Assembly: GCA_029959085.1 (NCBI GenBank)
Contig: JARWIR010000173.1
Coordinates: forward strand, 126,501 to 190,500
Reading direction: 5' to 3'
Length of the DNA stretch: 64,000 nucleotides
DNA from: Nemophila menziesii
Taxonomy: Eukaryota > Streptophyta > Magnoliopsida > Boraginales > Hydrophyllaceae
The position numbers and the translations under genes are program-made. Of the stretch, positions 40,901-54,200 are shown piece by piece (position 1 is the stretch's first letter; each line of letters opens with the position of its first letter). Below the pieces are notes generated by a model. The model was not told the DNA's origin and searched no databases. It was given only the letters and a program-made list of their open reading frames with translations.

Positions 40901-42349
40901 AAAAGCACCAAAAACCCCTAAAACCCCCAACAGAACCCCCAGAAACCCCGAAATAACCCCCCAGAACCCCTCGAAACGTCTAAAAACCCCCGGAAAGCCC
41001 CCAAGGGCCCTAAAAGACCCCTTGAAAAGCCCCCAATATCCCCAAAAACGCCCAAAAATACGTTTAAGGACCGTTAAAAAGCACTTTGGAGACCCTCCCG
41101 AAACCCCTCGGAACCCCCTAACGACCCCCGAAAACCCTGGCACCCCCCTCAAAAACCCGTAAAAAGCACGACGAGGCCCTGAAAACCCGAAAAAAGGACG
41201 ATTAAAAAAGTCCGAAAAATCTCTTGAAAACACAAAAGAAGCTCCCAAAAGACCCATAAAAAGCACCAAAAACCCCTAAAACCTCCAACAGAACCCCCAG
41301 AAACCCCGAAATAACCCCCCAGAACCCCTCGAAACGTCTAAAAACCCCGGGAAAGCCCCCAAGGGCCCTAAAAGACCCCTTGAAAAGCCCCCAATATCCC
41401 CAAAAACACCCAAAAATATGTTTAAGGACCGTCAAAAAGCACTTTGGAGACCCTCCCAAAACCCCTCGGAACCCCCGAACGACCCCCGAAAACCCTGGCA
41501 CCCACCTCAAAAACCCGTAAAAAGCACGACTAGGCCCTGAAAACCCGAAAAAAGGACGATTAAAAGAGTCCGAAAAATCCCTTGAAAACACAAAAGAGGC
41601 TCCCAAAAGACCCATAAAAAGCACCAAAAACCCCTAAAACCCCCAACAGAACCCCCAGAAACCCTGAAATAACCCCCCAGAACCCCTCGAAACGTCTAAA
41701 AACCCCCGGAAAGCCCCCAAGGGCCCTAAATGACCCCTTGAAAAGCCCCCAATATCCCCAAAAACGCCCAAAAATACGTTTAAGGACCGTCAAAAAGCAC
41801 TTTGGAGACCCTCCCAAAACCCCTCGGAACCCCCTAACGACCCCCGAAAACCCTGGCACCCCCCTCAAAAACCCGTAAAAAGCACGACGAGGCCCTGAAA
41901 ACCCGAAAAAAGGACGATTAAAAAAGTCCGAAAAATCCCTTGAAAACACAAAAGAGGCTCCCAAAAGACCCATAGAAAGCACCAAAAACCCCTAAAACCC
42001 CCAACAGAACCCCCAGAAACCCCGAAATAACCCCCCAGAACCCCTCGAAACGTCTAAAAACCCCCGGAAAGCCCCCAAGGGCCCTAAAAGACCCCTTGAA
42101 AAGCCCCCAATATCCCCAAAAACGCCCAAAAATACGTTTAAGGACCGTAAAAAAGCACTTTGGAGACCCTCCCAAAACCCCTCGGAACCCCCTAACGACC
42201 CCCGAAAACCCTGGCACCCCCCTCAAAAACCCGTAAAAAGCACGACGAGGCCCTGAAAACCCGAAAAAAGGACGATTAAAAAAGTCCGAAAAATCCCTTG
42301 AAAACACAAAAGAGGCTCCCAAAAGACCCATAAAAAGCACCAAAAACCC

Positions 42350-42370
42350 CTAAAACCCCCAGAAACCCCG
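42350..42370. repeat. 12-bp intramonomer deletion
   Basis: CTAAAACCCCC is followed directly by AGAAACCCCG. The usual AACAGAACCCCC between them is missing. Both ends lie in CCCCCA repeats, the same kind of short-repeat-bounded loss seen elsewhere in the array. Confidence 0.8.
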
Positions 42371-45300
42371 AAATAACCCCCCAGAACCCCTCGAAACGTC
42401 TAAAAACCCCCGGAAAGCCCCCAAGGGCCCTAAAAGACCCCTTGAAAATCCCCCAATATCCCCAAAAACGCCTAAAAATACGTTTGAGGACCGTCAAAAA
42501 GCACTTTGGAGACCCTCCCAAAACCCCTCGGAACCCCCTAACGACCCCCGAAAACCCTGGCACCCCCCTCAAAAACCCGTAAAAAGCACGACGAGGCCCT
42601 GAAAACCCGAAAAAAGGACGATTAAAAAAGTCCGAAAAAATCCCTTGAAAACACAAAAGAGGCTCCCAAAAGACCCATAGAAAGCACCAAAACCCCCCTA
42701 AAACCCCCAACAGAACCCCCAGAAACCCCGAGATAACCCCCCATAACCCCTCGAAACGTCTAAAAACCCCCGGAAATCCCCCGAGGGCCATAAAAGACCC
42801 CTTGAAAAGCCCCCAATATCCCCAAAAACGCCCAAAAATACGTTTAAGGACCGTCAAAAAGCACTTTGAAGACCCTCCCAAAATCCCTCGGAACCCCCTA
42901 ACGACCCCCGAAAACCCTGGCACCCCCCTCAAAAACCCGTAAAAAGCACGACGAGGCCCTGAAAACCCGAAAAAAGGACGATTAAAAAAGTCCGAAAAAT
43001 CCCTTGAAAACACAAAAGAGGCTCCCAAAAGACCCATAAAAAGCACCAAAAACCCCTAAAACCCCCAACAGAACCCCCAGAAACCCCGAAATAACCCCCA
43101 GAACCCCTCGAAACGTCTAAAAACCCCCGGAAAGCCCCCAAGGGCCCTAAAAGACCCCTTGAAAAGCCCCCAATATCCCCAAAAACGCCCAAAAATACGT
43201 TTAAGGACAGTCAAAAAGCACTTTGGAGACCCTCCCAAAACCCCTCGGAACCCCCTAACGACCCCCGAAAACCCTGGCACCCCCCTCAAAAACCCGTAAA
43301 AAGCACGACGAGGCCCTGAAAACCCGAAAAAAGGACGATTAAAAAAGTCCGAAAAATCCCTTGAAAACACAAAAGAGGCTCCCAAAAGACCCATAAAAAG
43401 CACCAAAAACCCCTAAAACCCCCAACAGAACCCCCAGAAACCCCGAAATAACCCCCCAGAACCCCTCGAAACGTCTAAAAACCCCCGGAAACCCCCAGGG
43501 GCCCTAAAAGACCCCTTGAAAAGCCCCCAATATCCCCAAAAACGCCCAAAAATACGTTTAAGGACCGTAAAAAAGCACTTTGGAGACCCTCCCAAAACCC
43601 CTCTGAACCCCCTAACGACCCCCGAAAACCCTGGCACCCCCCTCAAAAACCCGTAAAAAGCACGACGAGGCCCTGAAAACCCGAAAAAAGGACGATTAAA
43701 AAAGTCCGAAAAATCCCTTGAAAACACAAAAGAGGCTCCCAAAAGACCCATAAAAAGCACCAAAAACCCCTAAAACCCCCAACAGAACCCCCAGAAACCC
43801 CGAAATAACCCCCCAGAACCCCTCGAAACGTCTAAAAACCCCCGGAAAGCCCCCAAGGGCCCAAAAAGACCCCTTGAAAAGCCCCCAATATCCCCAAAAA
43901 CGCCCAAAAATACGTTTAAGTACCGTCAAAAAGCACTTTGGAGACCCTCCCAAAACCCCTCTGAACCCCCTAACGACCCCCGAAAACCCTGGCACCCCCC
44001 TCAAAAACCCGTAAAAAGCACGACGAGGCCCTGAAAACCCGAAAAAAGGACGATTAAAAAAGTCCGAAAAAATCCCTTGAAAACACAAAAGAGGCTCCCA
44101 AAAGACCCATAGAAAGCACCAAAACCCCCCTAAAACCTCCAACAGAACCCCCAGAAACCCAGAGATAACCCCCCAGAACCCCTCGAAACGTCTAAAAACC
44201 CCCGGAAATCCCCCGAGGGCCCTAAAAGACCCCTTGAAAAGCCCCCAATATCCCCAAAAACGCCCAAAAATACGTTTAAGGACCGTCAAAAAGCACTTTG
44301 GAGACCCTCCCAAAATCCCTCGGAACCCCCTAACGACCCCCGAAAACCCTGGCACCCCCCTCAAAAACCCGTAAAAAGCACGACGAGGCCCTGAAAACCC
44401 GAAAAAAGGACGATTAAAAAAGTCCGAAAAATCCCTTGAAAACACAAAAGAGGCTCCCAAAAGACCCATAAAAAGCACCAAAAACCCCTAAAACCCCCAA
44501 CAGAACCCCCAGAAACCCCGAAATAACCCCCCAGAACCCCTCGAAACGTCTAAAAACCCCCGTAAAGCCCCCAAGGGCCCTAAAGGACCCCTTGAAAAGC
44601 CCCCAATATCCCCAAAAACGCCCAAAAATACGTTTAAGGACCGTCAAAAAGCACTTTGGAGACCCTCCCAAAACCCCTCGGAACCCCCTAACGACCCCCG
44701 AAAACCCTGGCACCCCCCTCAAAAACCCGTAAAAAGCACGACTAGGCCCAGAAAACCCGAAAAAAGGACGATTAAAAAAGTCCGAAAAATCCCTTGAAAA
44801 CACAAAAGAGGCTCCCAAAAGACCCATAAAAAGCACCAAAAACCCCTAAAACCCCCAACAGAACCCCCAGAAACCCCGAAATAACCCCCCAGAACCCCTC
44901 GAAACGTCTAAAAACCCCGGAAAGCCCCCAAGGGCCCTAAAAGACCCCTTGAAAAGCCCCCAATATCCCCCAAAACGCCCAAATATACGTTTAAGGACCG
45001 TCAAAAAGCACTTTGGAGACCCTCCCAAAACCCCTCGGAACCCCCTAACGCCCCCCGAAAACCCTGGCACCCCCCTCAAAAACCCGTAAAAAGCACGACG
45101 AGGCCCTGAAAACCCGAAAAAAGGACGATTAAAAAAGTCCGAAAAATCCCTTGAAAACACAAAAGAGGCTCCCAAAAGACCCATAAAAAGCACCAAAAAC
45201 CCCTAAAACCCACAACAGAACCCCCAGAAACCCCGAAATAACCCCCCAGAACCCCTCGAAACGTCTAAAAACCCCCGGAAAGCCCCCAAGGGCCCTAAAG

Positions 45301-47399
45301 GACCCCTTGAAAAGCCCCCAATATCCCCAAAAACGCCCAAAAATACGTTTAAGGACCGTCAAAAAGCACTTTGGAGACCCTCCCAAAACCCCTCGGAACC
45401 CCCTAACGACCCCCGAAAACCCTGGCACCCCCCTCAAAAACCCGTAAAAAGCACGACTAGGCCCAGAAAACCCGAAAAAAGGACGATTAAAAAAGTCCGA
45501 AAAATCCCTTGAAAACACAAAAGAGGCTCCCAAAAGACCCATAAAAAGCACCAAAAACCCCTAAAACCCCCAACAGAACCCCCAGAAACCCCGAAATAAC
45601 CCCCCAGAACCCCTCGAAACGTCTAAAAACCCCGGAAAGCCCCCAAGGGCCATAAAAGACCCCTTGAAAAGCCCCCAATATCCCCCAAAACGCCCAAATA
45701 TACGTTTAAGGACCGTCAAAAAGCACTTTGGAGACCCTCCCAAAACCCCTCGGAACCCCCTAACGACCCCGAAAACCCTGGCACCCCCCTCAAAAACCCG
45801 TAAAAAGCACGACGAGGCCCTGAAAACCCGAAAAAAGGACGATTAAAAAAGTCCGAAAAATCCCTTGAAAACACAAAAGAGGCTCCCAAAAGACCCATAG
45901 AAAGCACCAAAATCCCCTAAAACCCCCCAACAGAACCCCCAGAAACCCCGAAATAACCCCCCCAGAACCCCTCGAAACGTCTAAAAACCCACGGAAAGCC
46001 CCAAAGGGCCCTAAAAGACCCCTTGAAAAGCCCTCAATATCCCCAAAAACGCCCAAAAATACGTTTAAGGACCGTCAAAAAGCACTTTGGAGACCCTCCC
46101 AAAACCCCTCGGAACCACCTAACGACCCCCGAAAACACTGGCACCCCCCTCAAAAACCCGTAAAAAGCACGACGAGGCCCTGAAAACCCGAAAAAAGGAC
46201 GATTAAAAAAGTCCGAAAAAATCCCTTGAAAACACAAAAGAGGCTCCCAAAAGACCCATAAAAAGCACCAAAAACCCGTAAAACCCCCAACAGAACCCCC
46301 AGAAACCTCGAAATAACCCCCCCAGAACCCCTCGAAACGTCTAAAAACCCCCGGAAAGCCCCCAAGGGCCCTAAAAGACCCCTTGAAAAGCCCCCAATAT
46401 CCCCAAAAACGCCCAAAAATACGTTTAAGGACCGTAAAAAAGCACTTTGGAGACCCTCCCAAAACCCCTCTGAACCCCCTAACGACCCCCGAAAACCCTG
46501 GCACCCCCCTCAAAAACCCGTAGAAAGCACGACGAGGCCCTGAAAACCCGAAAAAAGGACGATTAAAAAAGTCCGAAAAAATCCCTTGAAAACACAAAAG
46601 AGGCTCCCAAAAGACCCATAGAAAGCACCAAAACCCCCCTAAAACCCCCAACAGAATCCCCAGAAACCCCGAGATAACCCCCCAGAACCCCTCGAAACGT
46701 CTAAAAACCCACGGAAAGCCCCAAAGGGCCCTAAAAGACCCCTTGCAAAGCCCCCAATATCCCCAAAAACGCCCAAAAATACGTTTAAGGACCGTCAAAA
46801 AGCACTTTGGAGACCCTCCCAAAATCCCTCGGAACCCCCTAACGACCCCTGAAAACCCTGGCACCCCCCTCAAAAACCCGTAAAAAGCACGACGAGGCCC
46901 TGAAAACCCGAAAAAAGGACGATTAAAAAAGTCCGAAAAATCCCTTGAAAACACAAAAGAGGCTCCCAAAAGACCCATAAAAAGCACCAAAAACCCCTAA
47001 AACTCCCAACAGAACCCCCAGAAACCCCGAAATAACCCCCCAGAACCCCTCGAAACGTCTAAAAACCCCCGGAAAGCCCCCAAGGGCCCTAAAAGACCCC
47101 TTGAAAAGCCCCCAATATCCCCAAAAACGCCCAAAAATACGTTTAAGGACCGTCAAAAAGCACTTTGGAGACCCTCCCAAAACCCCTCGGAACCCCCTAA
47201 CGACCCCCGAAAACCCTGGCACCCCCCTCAAAAACCCGTAAAAAGCACGACGAGGCCCTGAAAACCCGAAAAAAGGACGATTAAAAAAGTCCGAAAAATC
47301 CCTTGAAAACACAAAAGAGGCTCCCAAAAGACCCATAAAAAGCACCAAAAACCCCTAAAACCCCCAACAGAACCCCCAGAAACCCCGAAATAACCCCCC

Positions 47400-50220
47400 A
47401 GAACCCCTCGAAACGTCTAAAAACCCCCGGAAAGCCCCCAAGGGCCCTAAAGGACCCCTTGAAAAGCCCCCAATATCCCCAAAAACGCCCAAAAATACGT
47501 TTAAGGACCGTCAAAAAGCACTTTGGAGACCCTCCCAAAACCCCTCGGAACCCCCTAACGACCCCCGAAAACCCTGGCACCCCCCTCAAAAACCCGTAAA
47601 AAGCACGACTAGGCCCAGAAAACCCGAAAAAAGGACGATTAAAAAAGTCCGAAAAATCCCTTGAAAACACAAAAGAGGCTCCCAAAAGAACCATAAAAAG
47701 CACCAAAAACCCCTAAAACCCCCAACAGAACCCCCAGAAACCCCGAAATAACCCCCCAGAACCCCTCGAAACGTCTAAAAACCCCGGAAAGCCCCCAAGG
47801 GCCCTAAAAGACCCCTTGAAAAGCCCCCAATATCCCCCAAAACGCCCAAATATACGTTGAAGGACCGTCAAAAAGCACTTTGGAGACCCTCCCAAAACCC
47901 CTCGGAACCCCCTAACGACCCCCGAAAACCCTGGAACCCCCCTCAAAAACCCGTAAAAAGCACGACGAGGCCCTGAAAACCCGAAAAAAGGACGATTAAA
48001 AAAGTCCGAAAAATCCCTTGAAAACACAAAAGAGGCTCCCAAAAGACCCATAAAAAGCACCAAAAACCCCTAAAACCCACAACAGAACCCCCAGAAACCC
48101 CGAAATAACCCCCCAGAACCCCTCGAAACGTCTAAAAACCTCCGGAAAGCCCCAAGGGCCCTAAAGGACCCCTTGAAAAGCCCCCAATATCCCCAAAAAC
48201 GCCCAAAAATACGTTTCAGGACCGTCAAAAAGCACTTTGGAGACCCTCCCAAAACCCCTCGGAACCCCCTAACGACCCCCGAAAACCCTGGCACCCCCCT
48301 CAAAAACCCGTAAAAAGCACGACTAGGCCCAGAAAACCCGAAAAAAGGACGATTAAAAAAGTCCGAAAAATCCCTTGAAAACACAAAAGAGGCTCCCAAA
48401 AGAACCATAAAAAGCACCAAAAACCCCTAAAACCCCCAACAGAACCCCCAGAAACCCCGAAATAACCCCCCAGAACCCCTCGAAACGTCTAAAAACCCCG
48501 GAAAGCCCCCAAGGGCCCTAAAAGACCCCTTGAAAAGCCCCCAATATCCCCCAAAACGCCCAAATATACGTTTAAGGACCGTCAAAAAGCACTTTGGAGA
48601 CCCTCCCAAAACCCCTCGGAACCCCCTAACGACCCCCGAAAACCCTGGCACCCCCCTCAAAAACCCGTAAAAAGCACGACGAGGCCCTGAAAACCCGAAA
48701 AAAGGACGATTAAAAAAGTCCGAAAAATCCCTTGAAAACACAAAAGAGGCTCCCAAAAGACCCATAAAAAGCACCAAAAACCCCTAAAACCCACAACAGA
48801 ACCCCCAGAAACCCCGAAATAACCCCCCAGAACCCCTCGAAACGTCTAAAAACCCCCGGAAAGCCCAAGGGCCCTAAAGGACCCCTTGAAAAGCCCCCAA
48901 TATCCCCAAAAACGCCCAAAAATACGTTTAAGGACCGTCAAAAAGCACTTTGGAGACCCTCCCAAAACCCCTCGGAACCCCCTAACGACCCCCGAAAACC
49001 CTGGCACCCCCCTCAAAAACCCGTAAAAAGCACGACTAGGCCCAGAAAACCCGAAAAAAGGACGATTAAAAAAGTCCGAAAAATCCCTTGAAAACACAAA
49101 AGAGGCTCCCAAAAGACCCATAAAAAGCACCAAAAACCCCTAAAACCCCCAACAGAACCCCCAGAAACCCCGAAATAACCCCCCAGAACCCCTCGAAACG
49201 TCTAAAAACCCCGGAAAGCCCCCAAGGGCCCTAAAAGACCCCTTGAAAAGCCCCCAATATCCCCCAAAACGCCCAAATATACGTTTAAGGACCGTCAAAA
49301 AGCACTTTGGAGACCCTCCCAAAACCCCTCGGAACCCCCTAACGACCCCCGAAAACCCTGGCACCCCCCTCAAAAACCCGTAAAAAGCACGACGAGGCCC
49401 TGAAAACCCGAAAAAAGGACGATTAAAAAAGTCCGAAAAATCCCTTGAAAACACAAAAGAGGCTCCCAAAGACCCATAAAAAGCACCAAAAACCCCTAAA
49501 ACCCCCAACAGAACCCCCAAAAACCCCGAAATAACCCCCCAAAACCCCTCGAAACGTCTAAAAACCCCCGGAAAGCCCCCAAGGGCCCTAAAGGACCCCT
49601 TGAAAAGCCCCCAATATCCCCAAAAACGCCCAAAAATACGTTTAATGACCGTCAAAAAGCACTTTGGAGACCCTCCCAAAACCCCTCGGAACCCCCTAAC
49701 GACCCCCGAAAACCCTGGCACCCCCCTCAAAAACCCGTAAAAAGCACGACTAGGCCCAGAAAACCCGAAAAAAGGACGATTAAAAAAGTGCGAAAAATCC
49801 CTTGAAAACACAAAAGAGGATCCCAAAAGACCCATAAAAAGCACCAAAAACCCCTAAAACCCCCAACAGAACCCCCAGAAACCCCGAAATAACCCCCCAG
49901 AACCCCTCGAAACGTCTAAAAACCCCGGAAAGCCCCCAAGGGCCCTAAAAGACCCCTTGAAAAGCCCCCAATATCCCCCAAAACGCCCAAATATACGTTT
50001 AAGGACCGTCAAAAAGCACTTTGGAGACCCTCCCAAAACCCCTCGGAACCCCCTAACGACCCCCGAAAACCCTGGCACCCCCCTCAAAAACCCGTAAAAA
50101 GCACGACGAGGCCCTGAAAACCCGAAAAAAGGACGATTAAAAAAGTCCGAAAAATCCCTTGAAAACACAAAAGAGGCTCCCAAAAGACCCATAAAAAGCA
50201 CCAAAAACCCCTAAAACCCC
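47400..50220. repeat. Alternating two-monomer (dimeric, ~715 bp) higher-order repeats
   Basis: Two monomer types alternate. Type A has CTAAAGGACCCC and CGACTAGGCCCAGA. Type B has a shortened AAAACCCCGGAAAG, CCCCCAAAACGCCCAAATATACG-type spacing and CGACGAGGCCCTGA. B-type landmarks recur at about 47782, 48496, 49210 and 49923, each 713-714 bp apart. The same A-B alternation appears at 44.4-45.8, 54.9-55.4 and 56.9-59.1 kb. One A monomer at about 48863 has a shortened GCCCAAGGG. Confidence 0.8.
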
Positions 50221-51250
50221 CAACAGAACCCCCAAAAACCCCGAAATAACCCCCCAAAACCCCTCGAAACGTCTAAAAACCCCCGGAAAGCCCCCAAGGG
50301 CCCTAAAAGACCCCTTGAAAAGCCCCCAATATCCCCAAAAACGCCCACAAATACGTTTAAGGACCGTCAAAAAGCACTTTGGAGACCCTCCCAAAACCCC
50401 TCGGAACCCCCTAACGACCCCCGAAAACCCTGGCACCCCCTCAAAAACCCGTAAAAAGCACGACGAGGCCCTGAAAACCCGAAAAAAGGACGATTAAAAA
50501 AGTCCGAAAAATCCCTTGAAAACACAAAAGAGGCTCCCAAAAGACCCATAGAAAGCACCAAAATCCCCTAAAACCCCCCGACAGAACCCCCAGAAACCCC
50601 GAAATAACCCCCCAGAACCCCTCGAAACGTCTAAAAACCCACGGAAAGCCCCAAAGGGCCCTAAAAGACCCCTTGAAAAGCCCCCAATATCCCCAAAAAC
50701 GCCCAAAAATACGTTTAAGGACCGTCAAAAAGCACTTTGGAGACCCTCCCAAAACCCCTCGGAACCCCCTAACGACCCCCGAAAACACTGGCACCCCCCT
50801 CAAAAACCCGTAAAAAGCACGACGAGGCCCTGAAAACCCGAAAAAAGGACGATTAAAAAAGTCCGAAAAAATCCCTTGAAAACACAAAAGAGGCTCCCAA
50901 AAGACCCATAAAAAGCACCAAAAACCCCTAAAACCCCCAACAGAACCCCCAGAAACCCCGAAATAACCCCCCAGAACCCCTCGAAACGTCTAAAAACCCC
51001 CGGAAACCCCCCAAGGGCCCTAAAAGACCCCTTGAAAAGCCCCCAATATCCCCAAAAACGCCCAAAAATACGTTTAAGGACCGTAAAAAAGCACTTTGGA
51101 GACCCTCCCAAAACCCCTCGGAACCCCCTAACGACCCCCGAAAACACTGGCACCCCCCTCAAAAACCCGTAAAAAGCACGACGAGGCCCTGAAAACCCGA
51201 AAAAAGGACGATTAAAAAAGTCCGAAAAAATCCCTTGAAAACACAAAAGA
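50137..51250. repeat. Higher-order block repeated at +8917 bp (59054-60167)
   Basis: The run matches at an offset of 8917, sharing CCCCCCGACAG (50575/59492), CCCACGGAAAGCCCC (50639/59556), GAAAACACTGGC (50781/59698) and GGAAACCCCCCAAGGG (51002/59919). Upstream, 49.1-49.85 kb resembles 58.0-58.76 kb with an offset near 8916. The right copy ends close to the retrotransposon insertion. Confidence 0.78.
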
Positions 51251-54200
51251 GGCTCTCAAAAGACCCATAAAAAGCACCAAAAACCCCTAAAACCCCCCAA
51301 CAGAACCCCCAGAAACCCCGAAATAACCCCCCAGAACCACTCGAAACGTCTAAAAACCCCCGGAAACCCCCCAAGGGCCCTAAAAGACCCCTTGAAAAGC
51401 CCCCAATATCCCCAAAAACGCCCAAAAATACGTTTAAGGACCGTAAAAAAGCACTTTGGAGACCCTCCCAAAACCCCTCGGAACCCCCTAACGACCCCCG
51501 AAAACCCTGGCACCCCCCTCAAAAACCCGTAAAAAGCACGACGAGGCCCTGAAAACCCGAAAAAAGGACGATTAAAAAAGTCCGAAAAATCCCTTGAAAA
51601 CACAAAAGAGGCTCCCAAAAGACCCATAGAAAGCACCAAAAACCCCTAAAACCCCCAACAGAACCCCCAGAACCCCTCGAAACGTCTAAAAACCCCCGGA
51701 AAGCACCCAAGGGCCCTAAAAGACCCCTTGAAAAGCCCCCAATATCCCCAAAAACGCCCAAAAATACGTTTAAGGACCTTAAAAAAGCACTTTGGAGACC
51801 CTCCCAAAACCCCTCGGAACCCCCTAACGACCCCCGAAAACCCTGGCACCCCCCTCAAAAACCCGTAAAAAGCACGACGAGGCCCTGAAAACCCGAAAAA
51901 AGGACGATTAAAAAAGTCCGAAAAATCCCTTGAAAACACAAAAGAGGCTCCCAAAAGACCCATAAAAAGCACCAAAAACCCCTAAAACCTCCAACAGAAC
52001 CCCCAGAAACCCCGAAATAACCCCCCAGAATCCCTCGAAACGTCTAAAAACCCCCGGAAAGCCCCCAAGGGCCCTAAAAGACCCCTTGAAAAGCCCCCAA
52101 TATCCGCAAAAACGCCCAAAAATACGTTTAAGGACCGTAAAAAAGCACTTTGGAGACCCTCCCAAAACCCCTCGGAACCCCCTAACGACCCCCGAAAACC
52201 CTGGCACCCCCCTCAAAAACCCGTAAAAAGCACGACGAGGCCCTGAAAACCCGAAAAAAGGACGATTAAAAAAGTCCGAAAAATCCCTTGAAAACACAAA
52301 AGAGGCTCCCAAAAGACCCATAAAAAGCACCAAAAACCCCTAAAACCCCCAACAGAACCCCCAGAAACCCCGAAATAACCCCCCAGAACCCCTCGAAACG
52401 TCTAAAAACCCCCGGAAAGCCCCCAAGGGCCCTAAAAGACCCCTTGAAAAGACCCCAATATCCCCAAAAACGCCCAAAAATACGTTTAAGGACCGTCAAA
52501 AAGCACTTTGGAGACCCTCCCAAAACCCCTCGGAACCCCCTAACGACCCCCGAAAACCCTGGCACCCCCCTCAAAAACCCGTAAAAAGCACGACGAGGCC
52601 CTGAAAACCCGAAAAAAGGACGATTAAAAAAGTCCGAAAAATCCCTTGAAAACACAAAAGAGGCTCCCAAAAGACCCATAAAAAGCACCAAAAACCCCTA
52701 AAACCCCCAACAGAACCCCCAAAAACCCCGAAATAATCCCCCAAAACCCCTCGAAACGTCTAAAAACCCCCCGGAAAGCCCCCAAGGGCCCTAAAAGACC
52801 CCTTGAAAAGCCCCCAATATCCCCAAAAACGCCCAAAATTACGTTTAAGGACCGTCAAAAAGCACTTTGGAGACCCTCCCAAAACCCCTCGGAACCCCCT
52901 AACGACCCCCGAAAACCCTGGCACCCCCTCAAAAACCCGTAAAAAGCACGACGAGGCCCTGAAAACCCGAAAAAAAGACGATTAAAAAAGTCCGAAAAAT
53001 CCCTTGAAAACACAAAAGAGGCTCCCAAAAGACCCATAGAAAGCACCAAAATCCCCTAAAACCCCCCAACAGAACCCCCAGAAACCCCGAAATAACCCCC
53101 CAGAACCCCTCGAAACGTCTAAAAACCCACGGAAAGCCCCAAAGGGCCCTAAAAGACCCCTTGAAAAGCCCCCAATATCCCCAAAAACGCCCAAAAATAC
53201 GTTTAAGGACCGTCAAAAAGCACTTTGGAGACCCTCCCAAAACCCCTCGGAACCCCCTAACGACCCCCGAAAACACTGGCACCCCCCTCAAAAACCCGTA
53301 AAAAGCACGACGAGGCCCTGAAAACCCGAAAAAAGGACGATTAAAAAAGTCCGAAAAAATCCCTTGAAAACACAAAAGAGGCTCCCAAAAGACCCATAAA
53401 AAGCACCAAAAACCCCTAAAACCCCCAACAGAACCCCCAGAAACCCCGAAATAACCCCCCAGAACCCCTCGAAACGTCTAAAAACCCCCGGAAAGCCCCC
53501 AAGGGCCCTAAAAGACCCCTTGAAAAGCCCCCAATATCCCCAAAAACGCCCAAAAATACGTTTAAGGACCGTAAAAAAGCACTTTGGAGACCCTCCCAAA
53601 ACCCCTCTGAACCCCCTAACGACCCCCGAAAACCCTGGCACCCCCCTCAAAAACACGTAAAAAGCACGACGAGTCCCTGAAAACCCGAAAAAAGGACGAT
53701 TAAAAAAGTCCGAAAAATCCCTTGAAAACACAAAAGAGGCTCCCAAAAGACCCATAGAAAGCACCAAAATCCCCTAAAACCCCCCAACAGAACCCCCAGA
53801 AACCCCGAAATAACCCCCCAGAACCCCTCGAAACGTCTAAAAACCCACGGAAAGCCCCAAAGGGCCCTAAAAGACCCCTTGAAAAGCCCCCAATATCCCC
53901 AAAAACGCCCAAAAATACGTTTAAGTACCGTCAAAAAGCACTTTGGAGACCCTCCCAAAACCCCTCTGAACCCCCTAACGACCCCCGAAAACCCTGGCAC
54001 CCCCCTCAAAAACCCGTAAAAAGCACGACGAGGCCCTGAAAACCCGAAAAAAGGACGATTAAAAAAGTCCGAAAAAATCCCTTGAAAACACAAAAGAGGC
54101 TCCCAAAAGACCCATAAAAAGCACCAAAAACCCCTAAAACCCCCAACAGAACCCCCAGAACCCCTCGAAACGTCTAAAAACCCCCGGAAAGCCCCCGAGG

